64,000 nt of DNA from positions 372,001-436,000 of the forward strand of contig NZ_JAUSZH010000001.1 of the NCBI RefSeq assembly GCF_030817355.1. The letters are read 5' to 3'. Below, piece by piece: positions 8,270 through 15,179 of the stretch. The notes beneath the pieces were generated by a model. The model had not been told where the DNA came from. It saw only the letters and a list, made by a program, of their open reading frames with translations, and searched no databases. The stretch's first letter is position 1. Each line of letters starts with the position of its first letter. Position numbers and translations under genes: made by a program. The DNA is from Streptomyces sp. V1I1. Its GTDB lineage: Bacteria > Actinomycetota > Actinomycetes > Streptomycetales > Streptomycetaceae.

Positions 8270-8560
8270 TCACAGGCGCCCGCCACTCACGCGCCCGGGC
8301 TGGGCCCGGTGACCAACCGAGCCGCCACGCCATTGCCCGCATGGGAGCACCAGAGTCAGTCGGCCGGTGCCATCGGGCTGCTGGGGCGGGAAGTGCCAGT
8401 CCAGGATCTCGGCCCACTCGTGCAGCACAACGAAGCCGGTGCGTTCGGCCTGCGCCTGCACGAGCTCCGTGGGCGAAGCGACGAAGGGTGCAGCCGCGGG
8501 ATCGCCGGCGAACGAAGCCGCGGCAGCCCGTAGCCGTTCGTACGCGGCTGGGGGCACGAC
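8270..8560 (-). pseudogene. Fragment of an unknown conserved protein
   Basis: The minus strand reads AAYERLRAAAASFAGDP, FVASPTELVQAQAERTGFV and LHEWAEILDWHFPP with good codon bias. It then drifts into Gly/Arg-rich sequence without a sensible end. No start signal is seen and the frame is blocked upstream. The family was not recognised. Confidence 0.35.
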
Positions 8561-9060
8561 TCATGCCTGCGCTCCGGAAGCCATGAGTGGTGTTTTCCGC
8601 CACCCTGGACGCGTTCCTTTCCGCAGCACTCCTGCCGCCGGCACGGCCTGCACCGCACGTCAGAAACTCGCGGAATTGTCCTTTCAATGGCGCTAAACCC
8701 TCTCTTCCACAAGGTCTCCACACGGCATACTCAGGCCCGGCACCCGAGGGGGCGCCTGGCATCATCCGATGCGTGGCGACGTTTCCGACAATGCACGCCC
8801 AGTTCTGCTGTGAACCACCACGCACTGCCGTACTGCCGTCATGAACGCCGGGAAGGCGAGCACACCGTAAGAGGCCGTTTCCGGCGGGCAAAATTCCGCT
8901 GTCCCGTACCAAGGTGACGAGGCAACAATTCGCGGGCCCGTGGAACGGCCCAACGCACCCAAGCTGCAAACACCGTTCCAGGCATGCGGGTGGCGCCGCT
9001 GCGCTATGTCACCACTGGGCCACGAAAGCATTTCGAGCCGAATTAACGATCCCGCACGCT
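8561..9060. other. Intergenic region upstream of the RTX-like pair
   Basis: No convincing ORF. An AATTAACGATC stretch near 9040-9050, close to the gene start, may be part of the promoter of the 9077 gene. Confidence 0.3.
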
Positions 9061-9076
9061 TTCCAGGAGGCAGGCC

Positions 9077-9859
9077 ATGGACAAGGCGCTTCATCGCACC
9101 GTTGCGCTCCTGACAACGGTGTTCGGCTTCACGCTGTGCCTCACCGGCCCGGCGAGTGCGACCCCCGGTACCCAGCCGCCCGGCTCCGCTGTGGCCGGCA
9201 CGCTGGTGAGCAAGAACGGCACGTCGGTCACCGTCACCGCCGCCGTGGGCCTGGGCAACACCATCTCCGTGCGGCAGGTCGGCGACACGATCCGGGTGAG
9301 GGACACCGGTGACACCATCGTGGCTTTCGGCGGGTGCACCGCGGTCAGCGCCACAGAGGCCGTCTGTCCGGGCGCCGGCAGCCTCACCGAGGTTGTCGTC
9401 AACGCCGGTGACCAGGCCGACAACGTCACTTCCTCCCTGGCGAGTCCGGGGGTAACCCTCGTCGGTGGCGCGGGTGACGACAGCCTCCAGGGCGGCAGCG
9501 CCAACGACACTCTGGAAGGCGACGAAGGCTCCGACTTCCTCTCGGGTGGAGACGGCAACGACACGCTCATCGGCGCCAGCGGCCCGGACCGGATCTTCGG
9601 CGGCGCCGGGAACGACTCGATCGAGGGCCGGGCCAGCTCCGACGTCATCAACGCAGGCGCCGGGAACGACGTGGTGAGCGGTGGCAACGGCGGCGACCAG
9701 GTGATCGCGGGCACCGGCAACGACTTCGTGGAAGGGGGCGCGGGCCGGGACAGCATCAACGCCGTCGACGAGGTCAGCGGCAACGACTACGTCCAGGGGG
9801 GCACAGAGGTCGACAGCTGCACGGCCGACCTGGGCGACAGTGTCACAGAGTGCCCGTGA
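9077..9859 (+). CDS. Secreted RTX-like calcium-binding repeat protein (first of tandem pair)
   Basis: 260 residues. A Sec signal peptide (DKALHRTVALLTTVFGFTLC, cleavage after PASA near residue 30) is followed by a beta-rich region with a Cys pair (GGCTAVS, EAVCPGAG). From about residue 130 there is a run of RTX nonapeptides of the form GGxGxDxUx: GGAGDDSLQGG, EGDEGSDFLSGGDGNDTLIG, GGAGNDSIEG, AGAGNDVVSGG, GTGNDFVEGGAGRDSIN. It ends in a short Cys-bearing cap (VDSCTADLGDSVTECP). Such repeats form a calcium-stabilised beta roll outside the cell. AGGAGG lies 8 nt before ATG 9077. No protease or lipase domain is attached, so the role is structural or unknown. Confidence 0.85.
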   Translation: MDKALHRTVALLTTVFGFTLCLTGPASATPGTQPPGSAVAGTLVSKNGTSVTVTAAVGLGNTISVRQVGDTIRVRDTGDTIVAFGGCTAVSATEAVCPGAGSLTEVVVNAGDQADNVTSSLASPGVTLVGGAGDDSLQGGSANDTLEGDEGSDFLSGGDGNDTLIGASGPDRIFGGAGNDSIEGRASSDVINAGAGNDVVSGGNGGDQVIAGTGNDFVEGGAGRDSINAVDEVSGNDYVQGGTEVDSCTADLGDSVTECP

Positions 9860-9927
9860 CCGGCGAGCGCGAACGGCGCGGAGACAGGCCCGCAGTGCCA
9901 GCGACACGACGAAGGAGACGCACAACC

Positions 9928-10711
9928 ATGACAGCGCGACGTATCTACGTGATCCTGTCGGCCGGAGCGCTCCTCTGCGCTGCGCTGGCCGGCACCTCGG
10001 CCTCGGCGGCCCCGCTCACCGCCGAGCCCCGGCACCTCGCGGGCGCCACGGTGGTCGAGATGGCCGGCGGCACCCTGCTCGTCACGGCGGATCAGGGCGT
10101 GGCCAATGACATCACCATCCGCCGTCAGGGCAGCGTCGTCCTCGTGTCGGACAACGCGGACGGGGTGCGCGCCGTCGCCCCCTGCGAGGCACGGTCGGAG
10201 AACACCGCGGCGTGCCCGCTCCCCACGGCCGTGCAGGTCAACGGCCAGGACGCCGATGACGACATCACGGTCTCCCCGAATCTGGATGTTCCCGCCACTC
10301 TCTACGGGGGCGGCGGCAAGGACCAGCTCAACGGCGGCCCCCGCGCGGATCATCTTGTCGGCGACGACCCGACCGGGGTCTTCGGCCTCACGGCAGCGAC
10401 TCCGGGCAACGACACCATCAACGGTGGGCCTGGGAACGACACCATCTCCGGGCTGGGAGGGAACGACACCATCAACGGCAATGCCGGAAACGACACCCTC
10501 AACGGGAACGAGGGCAACGACACCCTCAACGGGAACACCGGTTAACGACACCCTGGCCGGAGGAAGCGGCAACGACACCCTGAGCGGCAATGAGGGCAAC
10601 GACACCCTCAACGCCACCGACGGCGTCAACGCCAACGACAGCCTCGACGGCGGTCTCGCCTTCGACTCCTGCAACCGCGACACCGGCGACTCGATGGTCA
10701 ACTGCCCCTGA
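9928..10711 (+). pseudogene. Secreted RTX-like repeat protein, second copy, with one-base insertion
   Basis: Same design as its neighbour: signal peptide (TARRIYVILSAGALLCAALA), a beta domain with a Cys pair (VAPCEARSEN, AACPLPTAV), then RTX repeats GGPGNDTISG, GNAGNDTLNG, GNEGNDTLNG, and the cap FDSCNRDTGDSMVNCP. In the repeat block ACCGGTTAACGAC (about 10538-10550) has one T too many compared with the ACCGGTAACGAC expected from the repeat. The frame stops at TAA 10543-10545, while the remaining repeats and cap run on in the next frame to 10711. The error could be real or a sequencing artefact. Start ATG 9928 has AAGGAG 8 nt upstream. Confidence 0.8.
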
Positions 10712-10758
10712 CAGCAGGTCCGATGTGCGTTGTCGCGGCAGAGAGCGCGTGAAGCGGC

Positions 10759-10797
10759 CGGCCGGGGCGCGGGGCCTGTTGCTCCTCGCCCCGGCCG
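10759..10797 (+). terminator. Strong hairpin terminator after the RTX-like pair
   Basis: An 11-bp perfect GC stem (CGGCCGGGGCG at 10759-10769 with its complement 10787-10797) and a 17-nt loop, 48 bp after the last RTX codon. No T-run follows, as is common in Streptomyces. Confidence 0.7.
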
Positions 10798-11304
10798 ACG
10801 AGCATCGCACCGACCGAGCACAAACGGTGGGGGGAGATCGTGTCCGGCGGTACCTGTCGCATGATCTCCCCCAGCACGCACCCGGCAACCACGGCCATCT
10901 CGGCCATCTCGGCCATCTCGGCCAGGGATCGGACGGCCGCACCGCGTCCAAGGCCAGGCCACTCGAACTCTCATCACTGCCAGCCGACTTCTCTCGCCGG
11001 GTCCACGAGTGCCAGGAACCGTCGAACCAGCGAGCGAGAATCGCCCAGCGGTGCAGCGAGACGCCATCGCGGTGCACCCTCTTCCTTGCGGGAGTTGTTC
11101 CAGCGGGTGGTTCCGCCGGCTCCGACACGACCGCAGGGCGGTAGTCGGCGGCGATACGGAGACCCGGCGTGGTTCCGCTGACGCGAACCGGCCCGGCACC
11201 ATGGTGCGGTGCCGGGCCAGTTGCCGGGGGTGCCCGGTTGGGGGGGCGCCTCCGCCGTTTGAAGTCCGCGAGCACCATCCAGTCCTCAACGCGGCTGTCC
11301 ATGA
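10798..11304. other. Intergenic region with a short tandem repeat
   Basis: No supported gene. At 10892-10924 the 9-mer CGGCCATCT occurs three times plus a partial fourth copy. Its reading frame would give Met-Ala-Glu repeats on the minus strand, but no surrounding ORF is convincing. Confidence 0.35.
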
Positions 11305-11655
11305 ACTCCCCGGCCGAAGTGGGGCCTCATCCAGCGCGGGTTCTGGATCAACGGCGCCCGCGACCTGCGCGACTACTTCCGGAAGATCGCCGCGTTCACC
11401 CTGAAAGGACACAGCGACAGCATCCATTGCCCCGTGCTCGGGACCATGGCCGACGCCGACCCTCTCGCCCGCAACGCCGAAGCCACCCTTGCCCGCCTCA
11501 AAGCGCCCACCATCCTCCAGAAGTTCACCCCGGCCGACGGCGCCGGCGACCACCAGGAACAGCAGAACCGCGCCCTGGCCGAAACCGTCATCCTCGACTG
11601 GATCGACGACACCCTCCGGCCGGATCGGCGAGACACTGCTAGTAGTGCTTCGTGA
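11305..11655 (+). pseudogene. C-terminal fragment of an alpha/beta hydrolase
   Basis: The open frame reads WGLIQRGFWINGARDLRDYF, then PVLGTMADADPLARNAEATL and FTPADGAGDHQEQQNRALA. DPLAR supplies the catalytic Asp region and GAGDH the His of the Ser-Asp-His triad. This fits the FrsA/peptidase-like hydrolases with a helical N-terminal cap. The nucleophile half is missing: the frame is blocked by TGA at 11302. Confidence 0.65.
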
Positions 11656-11694
11656 GGTCTGCCGATCTGGGCTGGTCGGGGGCATGGTGGAGGG

Positions 11695-12136
11695 ATGATG
11701 CTCGGGGAGGTGGAACGGCTCCGGGGTGAGTTATCGGAGTTCGTTGCTGATGTGTTCGCCTCGCTTCCGCGGCGGGATACGTGTCGGTGGGGCGGGTGTT
11801 ATCTGCGGGGTCTGATGCTGGATGGGCGGCGTAAGCCGATCCAGCCGATGGCTTAGCGGTTGCCGGACGGGAACGTGCAGGCCCTCCAGCAGTTCGTGAG
11901 CCAGTCGCCGTGGGATCCGCTGCCGGTGCGGCGGCGGATCGCCGAGCAGTTGCCGTCCTACAGCCAGGCTCGGGCGAGGTCCATGTGGTGGTGCCCTTGG
12001 CGCGAGTTGGGCAGGCCAGCGACCACCAACCCTCTGCTGGATCCTGCTGGCAGCAGCCACCGCGGCCCTCGCCGTGATGTCCTTCGCCACATTGCGCCAT
12101 GCAGCTCGACGCGGCGACGCAGGAAAGACACGTAGT
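11695..12136 (+). pseudogene. IS701-family transposase remnant with nonsense codon
   Basis: ATG 11695/11698 starts MLGEVERLRGELSEFVADVF, then WGGCYLRGLMLDGRRKPIQP, the normal N-terminus of IS701-type transposases. A TAG at 11854-11856 replaces a Glu codon, after which RLPDGNVQALQQFVSQSPWD continues in the same frame. Homology ends near 11965. The following 170 bp include a hydrophobic frame (ILLAAATAALAVMSFATLR) ending near 12136 that may be the element's C-terminal piece after an internal deletion. The catalytic core is absent. Confidence 0.65.
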
Positions 12137-12213
12137 TGATAGGACGTGGCCGTTGAGAGGGCGCGCTGTATCCCTGGTATGAAGGTCGACCGTCGCAGAC
12201 CACGGTGCACTGC

Positions 12214-12810
12214 TCAAACCCGGTCGGCGCTCCCAGCCGGCCTGTGCGGCAGCAGGGCGGCTGCTTCGGCTGTCTGTGCCGTGACCTGGGTGGCCGCGCG
12301 GGTGGCTCGTCCGGTCACCCGCCAGGTGAGCATGCGTAGCGCGGTGGCCGGGGCCGGGGGAAAGACGCCGAGCTGACCGAGCATGGTGATGTCGTCGCGC
12401 ACCGCTTCATGCCCGATCACCTTGCCGTCTCGGAGGTCGAGCACGTGGATCTGTTCGACGTCGATCTCCCGCCCAGTGGGGGGTATGGCCTGGTCAAGGA
12501 CCCCGTCGTGGAAGCGGACGAAGGCACCGGTGTGGCGGCCCTGCATGCGCAGGCGTACCCAGACCTGTGCGTCGTTGCGGGCAGTGCCGAGGACGGGCAG
12601 CCGCATGTCGCTGAACGCGGCCCGCATCCAGGCGCCCGAGGCGAGCACGCCTGCCGGTCCCGGGGTCGCGCACGCCGGCGGCGCCCCGGCCGCTTCGCGA
12701 TTGCGGAAGTCCTCGTGCACCACATCGGCGGCCAGGGCCGGATCCCCTGTCTCGAGGATCCGGAAGAGCCCGTGGGCCAGGTCCGTGGTGTCCATTCCGA
12801 TGATGTGCAT
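12214..12810 (-). CDS. Ester cyclase / SnoaL-like NTF2-fold protein
   Basis: 198 residues. The cone-shaped NTF2 fold is signalled by LAHGLFRILETGDPALAADV, the tail of the first helices, VVHEDFRNREA, then RLRMQGRHTGAFVRFHDGV and EQIHVLDLRDGKVIGHEAVRD. Families with this pattern include polyketide cyclases and many uncharacterised ester cyclases; catalytic specificity cannot be read. The last 50 residues form a basic extension (TWRVTGRATRAATQ) not typical of the fold. Start ATG 12810 (AAAGG upstream) or 12795. It is divergent from a TetR gene that probably represses it. Confidence 0.75.
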   Translation of the reverse strand: MHIIGMDTTDLAHGLFRILETGDPALAADVVHEDFRNREAAGAPPACATPGPAGVLASGAWMRAAFSDMRLPVLGTARNDAQVWVRLRMQGRHTGAFVRFHDGVLDQAIPPTGREIDVEQIHVLDLRDGKVIGHEAVRDDITMLGQLGVFPPAPATALRMLTWRVTGRATRAATQVTAQTAEAAALLPHRPAGSADRV

Positions 12811-12890
12811 GCCTTTCGTCGGCGGTGCGCTGCGCTGTGACGGCGGATCCGGTGGGCAGGGCTGCCCGCGTCGAGCGTTCGGTGCCGACC

Positions 12891-12925
12891 GATTATTGAG
12901 GTTATATGACGCCTAATCAATAGGG
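12891..12925. promoter_or_regulatory. AT-rich operator candidate between ester cyclase and TetR genes
   Basis: An unusually AT-rich patch holds an imperfect dyad: ATTATTGAGG (12892-12901) and CCTAATCAAT (12912-12921), 7 of 10 positions complementary around a 10-nt centre. Position between divergent genes fits a TetR operator controlling both. Confidence 0.45.
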
Positions 12926-12958
12926 AAGCTATAGGATCAACGCGGTTAGGATGGCGGC

Positions 12959-13570
12959 ATGCCCTCCAAGCGCGCCTACGTCTCCCCCCTCCGCGAGCAG
13001 GCCGCCGCGCGGACCCGCGCGCTGATCCTGCAGCGAGCCGCCGAACTGTTTGCCGAGCGGGGTTATGGGCGGGTGACTGTCGCGGACATCGCCTCGGCGG
13101 CCGGGGTCGCGTCGAAGACCGTCTTCGCCAGCGTCGGGAGCAAGGGCGACATCCTGGACCGGATCGTCGACCAGGGCGTGGTCGCCTCCGGCTACGAACG
13201 GTCCATGCGGCAACTGCTCGCCCTGCGGACACGCGAAGCGGTGCTCGAAGCGCTGGCCCACGGCACGCGCAGGGGCAACGAGGGGCAGTTCACGGTGCAC
13301 GAAGCGATCCGCAAGGCGCTGCCGGTCCACGAGAACGGCGAGGCACTGTGGGAGCGGGCCACCGCCGCCTACCGGGACGCACTCCACGCCGCCTCCCGCC
13401 ATCTGCACACCCTGACTCCACCGCCCTCCTGCCCGGTGGAGGAGACTGCCGACCTGCTGTGGTTCTGGTTCGGCCCCACCGGCTGGCGCACCCTGGTGGT
13501 CGAGAACGGCTGGTCGTGGGACCGGGCCGAGGGCTTCCTTCACCGCACGGCCGTCGCCACCCTGTGCTGA
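12959..13570 (+). CDS. TetR-family transcriptional regulator
   Basis: 203 residues. The N-terminal three-helix DNA-binding domain reads RALILQRAAELFAERGYGRV, TVADIASAAGVASKTVFASV and GSKGDILDRIVDQGV. In the recognition helix ASKTVFASVGSK stands for the usual VSxxTLYxHFxxK. The C-terminal ligand domain is all-helical, with LLWFWFGPTGWRTLV near the end. Start ATG 12959. Divergent from the ester cyclase, the probable target, with an operator candidate between them and a perfect terminator downstream. Confidence 0.88.
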   Translation: MPSKRAYVSPLREQAAARTRALILQRAAELFAERGYGRVTVADIASAAGVASKTVFASVGSKGDILDRIVDQGVVASGYERSMRQLLALRTREAVLEALAHGTRRGNEGQFTVHEAIRKALPVHENGEALWERATAAYRDALHAASRHLHTLTPPPSCPVEETADLLWFWFGPTGWRTLVVENGWSWDRAEGFLHRTAVATLC

Positions 13571-13651
13571 TGCCAGTGGCCACGTCCGCGGCGGGCAGCG
13601 TCACAGACAGACGTCGACGTTCAGACGGTCCACGGACCCGCACGCCCACGA

Positions 13652-13689
13652 GCCGACGGGAGCCGACGTTCGCGTCGGCTCCCGTCGGC
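13652..13689 (+). terminator. Perfect 17-bp hairpin terminator of the TetR gene
   Basis: GCCGACGGGAGCCGACG (13652-13668) pairs perfectly with 13673-13689 around a TTCG tetraloop, 82 bp after the TetR stop. The stable UUCG loop closed by C-G makes this a textbook strong terminator. Confidence 0.85.
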
Positions 13690-14118
13690 GCCGCGTAAGC
13701 GCCTGCCCGCGCTGCTACAGGCGTCGCTGGTCAGCCGGTTCTTACGAGCAGCCCGGGAACTCGCGCGCGAGGTGGACCGGCGGACGGGCCGACCATCGAC
13801 AACCCGTACGACAACCCGATGCCGTTCGATCGGATGCTCCTCGGCGAGTGAACCGGGCCGCCCAGCGCAAGTGCGGTGCTGCGCGAGCTCAGCCGCCAGC
13901 AGCACGCCCTGGTCGGCGCGCTGGCCCGACAGGCGCGGCAAATGGCTGCCGACGCCGGACACACAGTGAGCGAGGACGTCCAGCATGAGGTCGAGTCCAC
14001 CCTGCACGCGGTCCTCGCCGAGCACAGGCATGGGCCGCCGACCGGCTCACGAAACCGCTGAGCCCAACGGTCGTATTCACCTCTGCCACCGCGGAAACCG
14101 TGCCGCACAAGCCACGCC
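13690..14118. other. Decayed region with short coding traces
   Basis: Plus-strand traces: TIDNPYDNPMPFDRMLLGE ending at TGA 13849-13851 and a 61-codon frame 13876-14061 with LRELSRQQHALVGALARQAR. Neither has a ribosome site or recognised family. They look like tails of lost genes. Confidence 0.3.
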
Positions 14119-14273
14119 GCCTATGCCTTCCGCCGAACCGGCAAGACAGCGAAGGCCAAGAAGCAGACGAAGGCTTCGTCATTCGATTCCCTGGCCAAGG
14201 CAGAGCTCTACCAGCGCGCCGCGGACGCCGGAATCCCCGGCCGCTCCACCATGACCCGTGAGGAACTCATCAA
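14119..14273 (+). pseudogene. C-terminal tail resembling Ku-type SAP-like motif
   Basis: The frame reads FRRTGKTAKAKKQTKASSFD, a basic linker, then AKAELYQRAADAGIPGRST and MTREELIKT. Lys-rich linkers followed by a SAP-like helix pair (KAELYxxAxxxGIPGRSxMxxxEL) end many Streptomyces Ku proteins and some other DNA-binding proteins. The body of the protein is missing and the last residues run straight into the NmrA fragment. Confidence 0.4.
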
Positions 14274-14718
14274 AACCCGCTGTTCACCACGCTGCCGGCA
14301 CGGTCGATCCAGGAGAACGGCACGATCGCGCTGCCGTTCGGCGCGGGGCGCACCTCGCCGGTCGCCGTGGCCGACGTCGCCCGCACCGTGCTCCGCGACC
14401 CCGCCCCGCACATCGGACACGCCTACGAGCTGACCGGGCCACGCGCGGTCGACATGACCGAGATGGCCGAGGAGTTCTCACGGGCGCTGGGGCGTCCGGT
14501 GTCCTACGTGGACGTGCCGCTGGACCAGTGGCGGACCGAGGTACTCGCCAAGGTGGGCCGGCCGCCGCACACCGAACAGCAACATCGCCACCATGGCCCG
14601 ACTGCACCGCGAGAACCGCTACGACCGCGCGACCGACGACGTCGAACGCGTGACGGGCCTACCTGCCCAATCGGTCGGGGCGTTCGTGGCCGCTCGCAAG
14701 GACTTCTACCTGGGCTGA
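14274..14718 (+). pseudogene. NmrA-like NAD(P)-binding protein, 5' truncated and frameshifted
   Basis: Reads NPLFTTLPARSIQENGTIAL, PFGAGRTSPVAVADVARTVL, then GHAYELTGPRAVDMTEMAEE and GRPVSYVDVPLDQWRTEVL, the C-terminal half of NmrA/atypical SDR proteins. Near 14570 the frame shifts, and the natural end continues NIATMARLHRENRYDRATDD to AARKDFYLG at TGA 14716-14718. The N-terminal Rossmann half with GxxGxxG is missing. Confidence 0.7.
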
Positions 14719-14733
14719 GCCGCTAACGCCGTT

Positions 14734-14763
14734 GTCGCACCACGTCGCACCACGTCGCACCAA
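14734..14763. repeat. Three tandem 10-bp repeats upstream of the lanthipeptide precursor
   Basis: GTCGCACCAC repeats three times head to tail (third copy ends AA), 130 bp before the precursor ATG and spaced exactly one helical turn apart. Such iterons often bind regulators on one face of the helix. Function here is inferred from position. Confidence 0.5.
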
Positions 14764-14893
14764 ATGGAAGGCCTGTCTTCCGTTCCACTCCGGCGCTACC
14801 GTGACCCTTCCGTACTTCCCTAGCCAAGGGCCGGTGACCGGCAACCCCGGCACGCACCGGCGGACGCACGGGCATCGGCGGAAAGGTATCGCA

Positions 14894-15097
14894 ATGCACT
14901 TCGCATCGAATGCCTCTACGGACAGTGTGGTCAGCGCCTGGCGCTCCGGCGCCGAATCGGCCGAGGGCGCGGGCAATCCCGCGGGCTCCCTGTACATCGG
15001 CGGTTCCGCGACCGAACGTGGGCTCACCGAGATCGACGTGGCTGCGCTGACATGCGGCACCGCGTGCTCTGGATCGCGTACCCGGCCCTGTTGCTGA
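14894..15097 (+). CDS. Class II lanthipeptide precursor peptide (LanA)
   Basis: 67 residues, MHFASNASTDSVVSAWRSGA at the start. The leader is acidic in the middle (ESAEGAGNPAGSLYIGG) and ends in a helix-prone GLTEIDVAAL. The C-terminal TCGTACSGSRTRPCC holds four Cys and five Ser/Thr, all the Cys of the peptide. In class II systems LanM dehydrates Ser/Thr and joins them to Cys as (methyl)lanthionine rings. The exact cleavage site is not marked by a clean double Gly next to the core; GG occurs at residues 36-37. A longer upstream ORF in the same frame from 14732 is rejected because GGAAAGG lies about 8 nt before ATG 14894. The synthetase gene follows 82 bp downstream. Confidence 0.8.
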   Translation: MHFASNASTDSVVSAWRSGAESAEGAGNPAGSLYIGGSATERGLTEIDVAALTCGTACSGSRTRPCC

Positions 15098-15110
15098 TCT
15101 GATCCCCAAC

Positions 15111-15153
15111 GACCCGTCTCCCGAAGCCAGTTGTCGGCTTCGGGAGACGGGTC
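15111..15153 (+). terminator. Perfect 18-bp hairpin between precursor and synthetase genes
   Basis: GACCCGTCTCCCGAAGCC (15111-15128) pairs perfectly with 15136-15153 around a 7-nt loop. It lies 13 nt after the precursor stop and 26 nt before the LanM start. In lantibiotic operons such hairpins act as partial terminators, so that precursor mRNA exceeds synthetase mRNA. It may also stabilise the precursor transcript. Confidence 0.75.
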
Positions 15154-15179
15154 CGTGATCGATGGGAGGAGATGCGCGT

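Noticed and set aside
8762..9925. Open 387-codon minus-strand frame opposite the first RTX-like gene
   Set aside because: Val/Ala/Asp-rich shadow of the repeat-coding frame; the plus strand has signal peptide and ribosome site.
9470..10620. Repetitive block mistaken for a CRISPR or satellite array
   Set aside because: Periodicity is 27 bp and matches coding nonapeptide RTX repeats with codon-level variation.
14732..15097. Longer 121-residue version of the lanthipeptide precursor
   Set aside because: The first 54 codons include the 10-bp tandem repeat and lack a ribosome site; ATG 14894 has one and gives a normal leader length.
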